From: CAZFDE01 sp964517795
GTDB lineage: Bacteria; Planctomycetota; Phycisphaerae; Sedimentisphaerales; Anaerobacaceae
Assembly (NCBI GenBank): GCA_964517795.1
Contig: CAZFDE010000005.1
Span: 1-64,000, forward strand
Length of the DNA stretch: 64,000 nt
Direction of reading: 5' to 3'
Position 1 is the stretch's first letter. Every line of letters starts with the position of its first letter. A program made the translations under genes and the position numbers. The notes beneath the pieces were generated by a model, which ran no database searches, had not been told where the DNA came from, and saw only the letters and a program-made list of their open reading frames with translations. Shown in pieces: positions 18,592-27,567 of this stretch.

Positions 18592-19733
18592 AAATCGGAA
18601 TTTTAACATTTCATTTTACCAATAATTATGGTGCCCTGCTCCAGGCTTATGGGTTGCAACATACCTTGTCTGGACTTGGGCATGATGTTGACATTGTCCG
18701 TTATTATCCGGTTTTTGCGGCACCTCGGCCTCGCAACGCAACGTCTTACGCCCCAAAGGGTGATTCGTCTGAAGCGTTACCGCAATCAAAAAAAACATCA
18801 CTGAAATCGCGCAAAAACCGATTCGGGCGAATGGCAGCTCGTTTACAGGGATTGCCGAAAAAGATCGTTTTTTTACGATTCAAGAAAAAGTTTTTGAATT
18901 TGACAAAAAAATACCTTACTCCGGAGGCGTTCTTTAGAGATATTGATCGATACGATATTCTGATTACCGGAAGTGACCAGGTATGGAATGTCGGGGGTAT
19001 CTTTAAACAATACGATCCGGTATATTTTCTGGATTATCCCGGTCAAACCGGTCCCCGGCGGGTCAGTTATGCCGCGTGTTTTGGAACCAGGGATCAGCCC
19101 GGTCAATATATATCACTTATGCGTAACGCATTATTGAAATTTGACTACCTTTCCGTTCGTAATGTGTTCAGTCGGGAACTGGTCAAAGAAATAAGCGGTC
19201 TGGACGCTCACATGGTTGTGGATCCAACATTTCTTGCATCCTTTGAAGACGTGATGTCGAAAAAAAGATATCCTGGAAATTATATTTTAGTTTACCCGCT
19301 ACTCTATCAGCTCAATGCTCAATTATTATCCATTGCGGAACAGATCAAGAAATTATATTCCATGCCGATTGTTGCCATCGGCTCTCCGGAGATTTTTGCG
19401 GGTGCGGATGTGTATCACAAAAATGTCGGCCCGGCCGAATTTTTGGCTTTATTCAGAGATGCATCTTATATCTGTACGACCTCATTTCATGGGACTGTTT
19501 TTGCGATAAAGCATCGTAAGCCTTTTTCCACGGCCATCGAAGGCTGGAAATCGGAACGGATGAGAGATTTTTTAAGACATTATCAATTGGATCAAAGACT
19601 TCTCACTCCGTCAGACAGTGAAATGCGCCCCAAATCCGTTGATTTGACGATCAATTATGATCAGGTATGGTCAAAGATTAACGAAGACATTCGTTTTTCG
19701 ATCGAATATATTCAAACTGCATTACGTTCTTGA
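18588..19733 (+). CDS. polysaccharide pyruvyl transferase family protein (CsaB-like)
   Basis: A 381-residue member of the polysaccharide pyruvyl transferase family, which adds pyruvate ketals from PEP to sugars of surface polymers. It starts MKIGILTFHFTNNYGALLQA, the standard family opening. Downstream ITGSDQVWNVGG, SYAACFGTRDQPGQY and the C-terminal TTSFHGTVFAIKH are conserved landmarks; the last holds the His of the donor-site region. The start ATG overlaps the FrhB-like stop (ATGA), so the two are made together. The sequence between residues about 40 and 100 is a basic, low-complexity insertion. Confidence 0.87.
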   Translation: MKIGILTFHFTNNYGALLQAYGLQHTLSGLGHDVDIVRYYPVFAAPRPRNATSYAPKGDSSEALPQSKKTSLKSRKNRFGRMAARLQGLPKKIVFLRFKKKFLNLTKKYLTPEAFFRDIDRYDILITGSDQVWNVGGIFKQYDPVYFLDYPGQTGPRRVSYAACFGTRDQPGQYISLMRNALLKFDYLSVRNVFSRELVKEISGLDAHMVVDPTFLASFEDVMSKKRYPGNYILVYPLLYQLNAQLLSIAEQIKKLYSMPIVAIGSPEIFAGADVYHKNVGPAEFLALFRDASYICTTSFHGTVFAIKHRKPFSTAIEGWKSERMRDFLRHYQLDQRLLTPSDSEMRPKSVDLTINYDQVWSKINEDIRFSIEYIQTALRS

Positions 19734-19761
19734 GTACTTATGTTATAAGGAGTGGTTTCAA

Positions 19762-20934
19762 ATACGTGTATTTATTATTCCATCCTGGCACCCGACACCG
19801 GATCGGCCGCACTGGTGCCGGTGGATTGTTCCGCATATCAACGCCATTAAAGCCAGTGGTGCGGATCCGTACATTTTGCAGGTCGATCTTGAGGCCGATT
19901 CTCCAAGAACCGATCAAGCTCACATGCAGTTTTTTACCGAAAACCATTTATATGGTCCACTGCCCATCAAACGAGGCCGATATCACCGGACGCGGTTTTT
20001 TTATGGAAAGATACTTCAACAATATACCAAAGAACTAAAACAGGCCTATGAAATCGCCGAAAAACGATGGGGCAGGCCGGATATGCTTCACGCGCATGTG
20101 TCGCTTCCGGCCGGCTATGGGGCATCGCAATTAGCAATCGAAAAAGGAGTACCTGTGATTGTAACCGAACATTACACCGGTTTTGAGAGTGATGCGCGGT
20201 TCTGGTGGCGCGTGGGCTGTTATATTAAAGAAATGGGATGTCGCATTCAGGGTTTTTATGCGGTCAGCCCGGGTTATGCCGAACGTATCAGGCGTACCGG
20301 GCTGGTCAACGTGAGCGGTGTTTTACCGAATCCGATCGATACCGAGATATTCAGACCGTCAGGAAAGGACAAAACGCCGACCGGGTCCTTTCAGATGATC
20401 ACAGCGGGGGGGTTGAGTTTCCGAAAGGGGATAGATGTCCTGTTCAATGCATTGAAAGGTTTGTCCCTGCAGCGGGCTTGGCAACTGACTGTTTTTGGTA
20501 ACACCCAAAATCGGAAGGGATTTGAAAAATGGCTCGATGATCCGCAACTCAAAGACCGCATCCGCTTGGAAGGAAAAGTACCGCAAAAACGCATAATCGA
20601 GGCCTATTCAACAGCCGATCTGTATATTGTTTCGAGCAGGGTTGAGACGGCCAATGTGGCCATGCTGGAGGCCCTTTCGTGCGGGGTGCCGGTCCTGACG
20701 ACGCGATGCGGTGCGCCCGAAACACTGATCGATGATTCGGTCGGCATGGCCGTGGAATCGGAAAATCCGGCACAAATGGCCGATGCCATTGAAACGATCG
20801 CTCGCGGCGGTCAAAAATTTGATCGGCAGCACCTTCGGCAGTTTGTTCTGGCGCGATATTCGATTCCGGCGGTGGGGCAAAAAATCGCATCTGCATATAC
20901 TGATGCGATGAATCGAAAACCCCTCCGGTCTTAA
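19762..20934 (+). CDS. glycosyltransferase family 4 (apparent AUA start)
   Basis: A GT-B glycosyltransferase, about 390 residues. The first Rossmann strand reads IRVFIIPSWHP, and the C-terminal donor domain has GGLSFRKGIDVLF, SSRVETANVAMLEALSCGVP and CGAPETLID. The frame opens upstream at ATG 19657, but that would overlap the pyruvyl transferase by 77 bases and adds unrelated residues. A strong Shine-Dalgarno AAGGAG (19747-19752) sits 9 bases before ATA 19762, where the conserved domain begins, and no ATG, GTG or TTG lies in frame nearby. AUA initiation is therefore the best reading; a single-base error (ATG to ATA) is the alternative. Confidence 0.8.
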   Translation: MRVFIIPSWHPTPDRPHWCRWIVPHINAIKASGADPYILQVDLEADSPRTDQAHMQFFTENHLYGPLPIKRGRYHRTRFFYGKILQQYTKELKQAYEIAEKRWGRPDMLHAHVSLPAGYGASQLAIEKGVPVIVTEHYTGFESDARFWWRVGCYIKEMGCRIQGFYAVSPGYAERIRRTGLVNVSGVLPNPIDTEIFRPSGKDKTPTGSFQMITAGGLSFRKGIDVLFNALKGLSLQRAWQLTVFGNTQNRKGFEKWLDDPQLKDRIRLEGKVPQKRIIEAYSTADLYIVSSRVETANVAMLEALSCGVPVLTTRCGAPETLIDDSVGMAVESENPAQMADAIETIARGGQKFDRQHLRQFVLARYSIPAVGQKIASAYTDAMNRKPLRS

Positions 20935-20966
20935 CGTTTACCTTTTTATGATCGAAATGCAGAAAC

Positions 20967-22433
20967 ATGATGCAAGACTATAATCCGCAAATGCTGAACG
21001 ATGCATACGCGTATCCGGTAAACGAATACCCCGATACCGATTCGCGTCTTTCGTATATCAGTCAAATGCAGTTTTTCTGGCTTTGCGGTCTTCTTCTTAG
21101 CTTTTGCTATGAGCGACCGCTGGTACAGATTACCGCGATGGACCGATTGAATCCGCGTTTGTTTGATATCGTATTTTTTGTCGGCCTGTTTTTTATTCTG
21201 CCGAATTTAAAAGAACGGTACCCATTACCCAGGCCCATGAAAATATGGATCGGGATCGTCGTTGTTTTCGGGGTGTGTGCAGTCTTCTGGTTCCCGTGGT
21301 TTCCGTTTTATTACAGCAAGTACACCGCCTTTTTCTTCTTGAAGTATTTACAGGGACTGATTGCGATCTATATTGCCCTGCAAATGCCGATCACCGAACG
21401 GCAGAAACGGATTTTGCATTATATGGTTGTGATCGGAGGAATTGTTGTTGCGACCTATGCCATCCCGGAGTATTTGCGCGGGGGCAGCCGGTTAACATTT
21501 GCCAAAGGTGAAAAAGAACTGGAATTTACACAGGGTTCCTTTTTCAGTTGTCTGGGCCTGAATTATTTTCATGTCGCCGCATTCAGCGCGCTGTCATCGA
21601 CCATGACTCTGGCATTGATCAATCATGCCAAGAATCCGACCAAAGCGTTTTACTGGTTTCTGTTGGCGGCCTATGTCGCATGGCCCGCTTTCTTCAGCGG
21701 CGCCAGAGCGGGAATATTTTTGACGGTTTTCGGCTGGGGGATTGTGTTTTTGTTTTCAAGAGCGACATCCAAAGGCATGCTCTTAATGGCGGGGATTGTG
21801 TCCTTTGGTTTGGTTGCTTTGGCGGCGCCGCGGTTTTTATCACTGGATTATCTTTCGCAAAAATCGGTTGCGATAAAGCGATTGGTCACCATTGAACAGC
21901 AAGAAGGGGCGGGATTAGGGACCATCAGCGAACGTCTGGAGGTTATGCGGCTCAGGCACTGGATGCTGTATAAATGGCAGGGGATACGCTTGCCGATCTT
22001 TGGAGGTGGATTTTATGTGGCCCCGCATACCTATGAAGACGGTCAGCGAAAATACCGGGTCGGATATGGTGTCCATAACAGTTATCTGTTCGCATTTGAA
22101 CAAGGCGGGTTGGCCGCCATGATCCTGTTTATCGCATTTCTTGTTGTGACCTGGCGACATTTGTGGTTCATGCGTAAACATGCGGCCACTGATCCGGATA
22201 AGGATTTTGCGCTGGGGATGCTGGCCTATTTTACCGCGAGTTTACCGGTAATGATGGGCGGGCAGATCTTCTGGCATGGGTTTGGAAAAGTCAATTTTAA
22301 TTCCTATCTGATCCTGCTTTTGGTCCTTGGTTGTTCGGCATCCTATACGTTCAGTAATCAATGGTATGGCGGCTATGAAAATGATCAGCAGGACTATTTA
22401 CCGGATGACCCGATGTATCCGCAATACGATTAA
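20967..22433 (+). CDS. O-antigen ligase/polymerase-like membrane protein (Wzy-like)
   Basis: A 488-residue integral membrane protein with roughly ten hydrophobic segments. A large periplasmic loop near residues 300-380 contains ERLEVMRLRHWMLYKWQGI and HNSYLFAFEQGG, resembling the conserved loop of the O-antigen ligase/polymerase (Wzy/WaaL, PF04932) family, which polymerises or transfers undecaprenyl-linked repeats at the periplasmic face. A cytoplasmic-looking acidic, proline- and tyrosine-rich C-terminus follows the last segment. The Shine-Dalgarno is weak before ATGATG. Together with the flippase at 15630 it indicates a Wzx/Wzy-dependent pathway. Confidence 0.8.
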   Translation: MMQDYNPQMLNDAYAYPVNEYPDTDSRLSYISQMQFFWLCGLLLSFCYERPLVQITAMDRLNPRLFDIVFFVGLFFILPNLKERYPLPRPMKIWIGIVVVFGVCAVFWFPWFPFYYSKYTAFFFLKYLQGLIAIYIALQMPITERQKRILHYMVVIGGIVVATYAIPEYLRGGSRLTFAKGEKELEFTQGSFFSCLGLNYFHVAAFSALSSTMTLALINHAKNPTKAFYWFLLAAYVAWPAFFSGARAGIFLTVFGWGIVFLFSRATSKGMLLMAGIVSFGLVALAAPRFLSLDYLSQKSVAIKRLVTIEQQEGAGLGTISERLEVMRLRHWMLYKWQGIRLPIFGGGFYVAPHTYEDGQRKYRVGYGVHNSYLFAFEQGGLAAMILFIAFLVVTWRHLWFMRKHAATDPDKDFALGMLAYFTASLPVMMGGQIFWHGFGKVNFNSYLILLLVLGCSASYTFSNQWYGGYENDQQDYLPDDPMYPQYD

Positions 22434-22448
22434 GGTGATTTTTTAAAG

Positions 22449-23669
22449 ATGCAGACCGGTCAAGCCACCATTTTACTGATCAACGATCATATTCATTTCG
22501 GCGGGGGCGGTGATGCAACCTTTCGGCGTGAGCGCGACATACTGACTGAAGCGGGTTTTGACGTACACACATTCTCGCATGCTCTGAAACACCCTGAAGA
22601 TGCCGGGGTCAATGATCATATTCATGTCGAGAGTAAATCCAATCTAATTCGAAAAATGGGGAAATATCTGTTTAACTTTTCCTTGTATTTGAAGTTACGG
22701 AAGCTGTTAAAAAAGCTTTCTCCCGACGTGATCCATTTACATCTGCCGTCACGGTATCCATCGACGATCTATGCGGCCCTGGGAGGCTATCGGGTCTATC
22801 ATACATTGCATGGGCCGAGTCTGTTTTGTGCGACGTCGTGGGGGTGTTTGAAGAAGGACAGCAGTTATTGCGAACTGGGGACCGGATTGAAATGTTTTGT
22901 CCGGGGGTGTGTACCATTATGGCAATTACCGCTGGTTTGCTGGAATTACGGGTTGTGCCGATATTTTGCGCGCCGCTCGATTGCGCTGTATCTGGGTCCA
23001 AGCCGGCAAATCTGTCGGGCCGCCGAACGAGTAGGTTTTAAGCCTGCACGCTATTTTCCGCTTTGTGTGGATCCTCATTTTTCAGGGGAACCGGCAGATG
23101 TTGAAAAAAATGAACCTGCGATCATTTATGTCGGGGCAATCGCAGAGGTCAAAGGTGTCCATATTCTGTTGGATGCATTCAGAATTATTCATGCAACAAT
23201 GCCGGAGGCGAAACTGGTCTATGCCGGACGCGGGGATATGCTGGAATGGCTGAAAAAGCGGACCGGTGAATATGGGCTGGCGGATCATGTGGAATTTCTC
23301 GGATTCGTCGATCATGATCAGATTCCTGATGTTTATCGTCGAGGACGGGTATTTGTATTGCCGAGTATCTGGGCCGAGCAGTTCGGCCTGGTTGGTCCGG
23401 AGGCTTTCGTCTGCGGCCTGCCGTGTGTGGCTACCGATATTGGCGGTATTGGTGAATGGCTCGATCATAACCAATCCGGTTACCTTGTGGCGCCGCGCGA
23501 TACACAGGCATTGGCAGAAAAGCTTATGGATTTGCTGGAGCATCCGCGAAAAGGTAAACGCTTTGCACAATACGGCAGCGACTGTATGGCGACCCGATTC
23601 AGCCCGGAACAGTTTTCTAAAAACATCCTTGAATTGTTCCATTCTAAAAATGAGATACATAAGGATTGA
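22449..23669 (+). CDS. glycosyltransferase family 4
   Basis: A 406-residue GT-B glycosyltransferase. The acceptor domain contains INDHIHFGGGGDATFRRE, a glycine-rich loop that typically contacts the acceptor or nucleotide phosphate, and VIHLHLP. A cysteine-rich insertion at about residues 125-160 (FCATSWGC, SYCELGTGLKC, GC) resembles the putative metal-binding insert seen in some GT4 enzymes. The donor domain has YVGAIAEVKGVHILLDAF and the EX7E-type AEQFGLVGPEAFVCGLP. AAGGTGA precedes the ATG by a suitable distance. The sugar donor cannot be predicted. Confidence 0.87.
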   Translation: MQTGQATILLINDHIHFGGGGDATFRRERDILTEAGFDVHTFSHALKHPEDAGVNDHIHVESKSNLIRKMGKYLFNFSLYLKLRKLLKKLSPDVIHLHLPSRYPSTIYAALGGYRVYHTLHGPSLFCATSWGCLKKDSSYCELGTGLKCFVRGCVPLWQLPLVCWNYGLCRYFARRSIALYLGPSRQICRAAERVGFKPARYFPLCVDPHFSGEPADVEKNEPAIIYVGAIAEVKGVHILLDAFRIIHATMPEAKLVYAGRGDMLEWLKKRTGEYGLADHVEFLGFVDHDQIPDVYRRGRVFVLPSIWAEQFGLVGPEAFVCGLPCVATDIGGIGEWLDHNQSGYLVAPRDTQALAEKLMDLLEHPRKGKRFAQYGSDCMATRFSPEQFSKNILELFHSKNEIHKD

Positions 23670-23673
23670 GTCC

Positions 23674-24171
23674 ATGTTCAAAAAGATTCTTTTAACATCC
23701 GCACGATTGGCAAACGGTTTTCGACGCAGAATACGGAATGCTTACTATCGATTGCTTTTTCAGAAAATGGGAAAAAACTGCCAGATCTGTGACGATGTAT
23801 TTATTACAAATCCGCAGTGTATTTCATTTGGCGAACAGGTGATTGTCAATAATCGGGTTGTTTTGCAGGCGTGCCCGGATGCCCCGATTACCGTCGGTAA
23901 TCATGTAAATATTGCTTATGAAGCGATGATTTTAACAGCGGGTTTAGAGATAAATGATTTTATCGATCACAACACCCATCTGTATAAACCTGTTGAAATC
24001 GGGGATTATGCCTGGATTGGTGCCAGAGCAGTTGTTCTTCCGGGCGTAACAATAAGAACAGGTGCAGTAGTTGCGGCAGGTGCGGTTGTGACCAAAGATG
24101 TTGAGTCTAATACAATTGTCGCGGGTGTTCCGGCTAACGTAATACGTTATTTGAATCACACCGATAAGTGA
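23674..24171 (+). CDS. left-handed beta-helix acyltransferase (maltose/galactoside O-acetyltransferase-like)
   Basis: A 165-residue hexapeptide-repeat protein. Imperfect LIVxxGxx hexapeptide repeats run from about residue 45, including ITVGNHVNIAYEAMI, VEIGDYAWIGARAVVLPGVTI and the terminal AGVPANVIRYL shared by the LacA/NodL O-acetyltransferases. The active-site His is in FIDHNTHLY. The true start is ATG 23674, with AAGGA 9 bases upstream and 4 bases after the preceding stop; the open frame extends far upstream but only as a shadow of the neighbouring glycosyltransferase. It probably acetylates a sugar of the polymer. Confidence 0.88.
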   Translation: MFKKILLTSARLANGFRRRIRNAYYRLLFQKMGKNCQICDDVFITNPQCISFGEQVIVNNRVVLQACPDAPITVGNHVNIAYEAMILTAGLEINDFIDHNTHLYKPVEIGDYAWIGARAVVLPGVTIRTGAVVAAGAVVTKDVESNTIVAGVPANVIRYLNHTDK

Positions 24172-24183
24172 AAAGCTAAGGCG

Positions 24184-25401
24184 ATGCCTGAAAAGATATT
24201 TTATATATGCAGCGGCAGAAGTTTCCGCTCGGGTCATTTAAAGCCTAAAATAAAGGGGGTCGTTGATTCCTGGCAAAATCAGGGCATCTGTGTCCTACAT
24301 CTTTGTGCCGGAGATGTACTCGATGGGAAAAACGCGGTTTCTCGAACGAATGTTCACTCGGCCGCCCCCAAAGATTTTCATGACAAGTGGTATCGGCGCA
24401 ATCGGTTGATGCGTGTCATTACGCATTCGTTTTCTGAAATTCGCGATATCCGTTGTGATCAGCTTATGCGGCCGCACATTGAAAAATTGATCCATGAAAA
24501 CAGGCCCTATTTGATTTGGGAGCGCTCGAGCCGTTTAGCCGCATCCGGCCTGCAGGCGGCCCAAAAATACAATATTCCTTATGTGTTGGAATGGAAAGAT
24601 CATTTAGTACCCTATCAATTTTCGCTTTATCATTCCAGAGCGGTCAATCTAGAAAAAAGGAAAAACAGGGAAGCCGATTTTATAGTCGTTGAATCCGAAA
24701 AGCTTCTCCGTGATCTTGCTGCAGAAGGAGTCGATGAAAGCAAAATTTTTGTTGCCCATAACGCGGTCGATCCCGACCAATTTATGCGCGATGATCATTT
24801 ACGCAAAGCAATGCGGGATAAATACGACATTGCCGATAACACACTTTTTGCGGGTTATTTGGGCAGCTATGCCTTTTACCATGATACGATACGACTGCCA
24901 AAGGCGGTTTTGGAACTTAAAAAACGCGGCGTCCAGAATATAAAAATATTGATGGTCGGTTCGGGTAAAGAGTATTCACAGACCCGCCGGTACGCGCAGG
25001 ATAATAGGTTAGATTCGCATATCCTTTTTTTGCCCTGGGTTCCGAAAGAAGAGGTGCCCGGGATTCTGTCTGCGTTGGATGTCGGCATCTTACCCGGTTG
25101 TACCGATATCATTTGTCCGATCAAGATACAGGAATATATGGCCATGGAACTTGCGACCATTGCCCCGGATTATGCATGTAATCATGAGGTTATTCGTCAG
25201 GAACAGGATGGCCTTTTATTCGAACCGTTTAATGAAAAATCGCTCGCCGATGCCCTTGAAAAGCTGGCCGCAGCACCGCCATTAAGGGAAAAAATCGGCC
25301 AAAATGCTCGCCAGCGGGTAATCGATCATTTTACGTGGGAGAAGACATGGGGGCGGGTACTTCAGGAAATCATGGATGAGATCGCAACTAAAAAGGATTA
25401 A
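24184..25401 (+). CDS. glycosyltransferase family 4
   Basis: A 405-residue GT-B glycosyltransferase of the GT4 group. The N-terminal part starts with KIFYICSGRSFRSGHLKPK and has ERSSRLAASGLQAAQKYNIP in the middle. The donor domain carries FAGYLGSYAFYHDTI, HILFLPWVPKEEVPGILSALD, and CPIKIQEYMAMELATIAPD with the conserved Glu pair region. AAGG lies just upstream of the ATG at the end of the acyltransferase gene (12-base gap). Substrate unknown. The basic, histidine-rich N-terminal domain suggests contact with membrane lipid-linked acceptors. Confidence 0.84.
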   Translation: MPEKIFYICSGRSFRSGHLKPKIKGVVDSWQNQGICVLHLCAGDVLDGKNAVSRTNVHSAAPKDFHDKWYRRNRLMRVITHSFSEIRDIRCDQLMRPHIEKLIHENRPYLIWERSSRLAASGLQAAQKYNIPYVLEWKDHLVPYQFSLYHSRAVNLEKRKNREADFIVVESEKLLRDLAAEGVDESKIFVAHNAVDPDQFMRDDHLRKAMRDKYDIADNTLFAGYLGSYAFYHDTIRLPKAVLELKKRGVQNIKILMVGSGKEYSQTRRYAQDNRLDSHILFLPWVPKEEVPGILSALDVGILPGCTDIICPIKIQEYMAMELATIAPDYACNHEVIRQEQDGLLFEPFNEKSLADALEKLAAAPPLREKIGQNARQRVIDHFTWEKTWGRVLQEIMDEIATKKD

Positions 25402-25436
25402 TAACGTTTGAAAAAATGTCCATGAACAAAGGGTAG

Positions 25437-27560
25437 ATGAAGCCGTTTGTCATTCTTATTTTGCTGAATTTAGTCTATCTCACATCGGCAACGACATACT
25501 ATGTCGATGTCGATGCCGAGACGGGCGGCAATGGGACAAGTCCTTCCCTAACCGGACCGAACGCCGCCTGGCAAGATACACGCGATATTGTTGGAATTCA
25601 ACCGGGGGACACCATCTTATTTGAACGTGGGGATATCTGGGATAGCTATTTGCCTGTTAAAATATCCGGTGAACCGAATACTTATATTACCTACGGGGCC
25701 TATGGTGCCGGGGAAAAGCCGCTGATCGATGTCAGCCAATCTCAAGTCGGCGTACCGGCCATATGGATACGTGGTGTGGATTATGTTGAAGTGCGGGATT
25801 TTCGATTAAAAGGCAATGGCGGTTTTGGTGTTGTTGACATAAGGCATGGTACCGAAAAACCTGCAAGCGGCGCGATGGGAACCGGGTATACGATTACAAT
25901 CCGCAACATTGACATCCTCTCAAATTATGGCGCCAGTAGTGGCAATCATGATGGTTTTTCGGTAAGAGCAAAAGATACGAGCGATTCATCTCAGGTTTTA
26001 TTTTATAATATTAGTGCAACAAAGTGCAGACATGAAACGGAGCCGGGCGGCAGTCATCAATGTCTCACCTTGCATCAAAACAGCAAGGCCAAAGTTTATG
26101 GTGCTGTGTTTTCAGATAGTGTAAGCTGGTATGCGGCCACCAATGGCAGCCAGGTTGAATTCTACAATATTTATGCCGACTCTCCAACCGCAGGGGGTCT
26201 GGTTGCGACTGACAGTGCGACGCAGGCATATGAAATTTATGTGACGGACAGTACACTCATCGCCAATCATAATGCGAAGCTGTTTACCGCGAGTTCCGCT
26301 TCTTCTTTAGCGGGCGATCGGATCATCATTGAAAATTCCAAACTCATTGCGGAAAGTACATCACCGACGGCAAATGCCGGAAATGTAAAGTTAAAGCATT
26401 GTGAGTTCGTCATCCATGATCCCAATTGGCTGTTTTCGCAAGTCCGCGGCACCCTTACGCTGGAAGATAATAAGGTGGTCTATGGCGGCCCCGGCCAGGT
26501 TTCGAATTTTGTCAATCTACTTTCGCAGGGACGGGTGATTGCCACCGGCAATCTCTTCGAAATTGTTCATGCGGACAATTCTCTTTTTTATGTGCGCATG
26601 TATGCCAGTGCGTTTCAATCCGATATACAGAATAATATTTTTACCCATGTTCATCATGCCGGGCAGATGTTTACTGTTGCGGATGATGCTGTTGCCCCTC
26701 GAATTATCAACAATACTTTTTATAGTCCTTCCTCGGGCGGTGTCGGGGTTCGACTGCTGCACAATGGCGATGAGCCCGAGGGCCACAGGCTTATCCTTCA
26801 CAATAATATCTTTTACAATTTACAGGATGCTGTTATTCATTCGGATGCCGCCGTAATGCTGTCCAACTATAATTGTTATGATCATACACCGGTTCTTATG
26901 GATGCGTATTTCATTACACAAGATCCATGCTTTGTCAATCCCGATGCAAACGATTTTCACCTTCAATCTCAGGGGTGGCGATATGATCCCGAGCAGGGGT
27001 GGACATGGGATTCAACAAGCAGTCGCTGTATTGATGCAGGAAATCCCCAGTATGATCTTGCAGATGAACCCCTGCATTTGGAATCAGACCCGACCAATCG
27101 GTGGGGTGTCAATCGGCGAATCAATCAGGGCGCGTATGGAGGAACATCTCAGGCCAGCATGGCCCCCCAACGATGGGCATTAAGAGCGGATCTGAATAAT
27201 GACGGTACGGTGAACACCGGCGATTTGATCATCTTTTTATCGATGTGGCTTGGACAGGACTCATTTATACCGGCGGATTTTAATCGTAACGGAGTTGTCG
27301 AAATGGTCGATTTTAATATCCTGGCGGATGATTGGCATCGAGAGACGCTGTGGCATTCCGGTGCCAATCCTATCAACATTGATCTTGTCCGCGATAATCA
27401 TATCGATTTTTCTGATTATGCATTTTTCACATCTTATTGGTTAACGTCCGACTGCAATCTGGCAAATCGATGGTGTGAACATGCGGATACGGACCACAAT
27501 ACCAAAGTCGATCAAGCTGATTTAGCTCCACTGATTCAAGAATGGTTGAAACTGTATTAA
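25437..27560 (+). CDS. secreted parallel beta-helix protein with tandem dockerin-like domains
   Basis: A 707-residue exported protein. A signal peptide (residues 1-19) is followed by YYVDVDAETGGNGTSPS, a common opening of right-handed parallel beta-helix proteins. Helical coils rich in N and G (e.g. NIDILSNYGAS, IINNTFYSPSSGG, HNNIFYNL) run to about residue 540, resembling polysaccharide lyase or epimerase folds. The last 125 residues hold four EF-hand-like motifs in two dockerin-like pairs: DLNNDGTVNTGDLI, DFNRNGVVEMVDFN, DLVRDNHIDFSDY and DTDHNTKVDQADL. It may trim or modify the polymer, or bind it outside the cell. AAAGGGT precedes the ATG. No catalytic residues can be assigned. Confidence 0.8.
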   Translation: MKPFVILILLNLVYLTSATTYYVDVDAETGGNGTSPSLTGPNAAWQDTRDIVGIQPGDTILFERGDIWDSYLPVKISGEPNTYITYGAYGAGEKPLIDVSQSQVGVPAIWIRGVDYVEVRDFRLKGNGGFGVVDIRHGTEKPASGAMGTGYTITIRNIDILSNYGASSGNHDGFSVRAKDTSDSSQVLFYNISATKCRHETEPGGSHQCLTLHQNSKAKVYGAVFSDSVSWYAATNGSQVEFYNIYADSPTAGGLVATDSATQAYEIYVTDSTLIANHNAKLFTASSASSLAGDRIIIENSKLIAESTSPTANAGNVKLKHCEFVIHDPNWLFSQVRGTLTLEDNKVVYGGPGQVSNFVNLLSQGRVIATGNLFEIVHADNSLFYVRMYASAFQSDIQNNIFTHVHHAGQMFTVADDAVAPRIINNTFYSPSSGGVGVRLLHNGDEPEGHRLILHNNIFYNLQDAVIHSDAAVMLSNYNCYDHTPVLMDAYFITQDPCFVNPDANDFHLQSQGWRYDPEQGWTWDSTSSRCIDAGNPQYDLADEPLHLESDPTNRWGVNRRINQGAYGGTSQASMAPQRWALRADLNNDGTVNTGDLIIFLSMWLGQDSFIPADFNRNGVVEMVDFNILADDWHRETLWHSGANPINIDLVRDNHIDFSDYAFFTSYWLTSDCNLANRWCEHADTDHNTKVDQADLAPLIQEWLKLY

Positions 27561-27567
27561 GGTTCAC

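Noticed and set aside
19657..19761. ATG-initiated extension of the glycosyltransferase at 19762
   Set aside because: It overlaps the pyruvyl transferase gene by 77 bases and lacks a Shine-Dalgarno, while a strong one precedes ATA 19762.
23266..23673. Long N-terminal extension of the acetyltransferase frame
   Set aside because: It overlaps the glycosyltransferase at 22449-23669 entirely and has no matching sequence; a good Shine-Dalgarno places the start at 23674.
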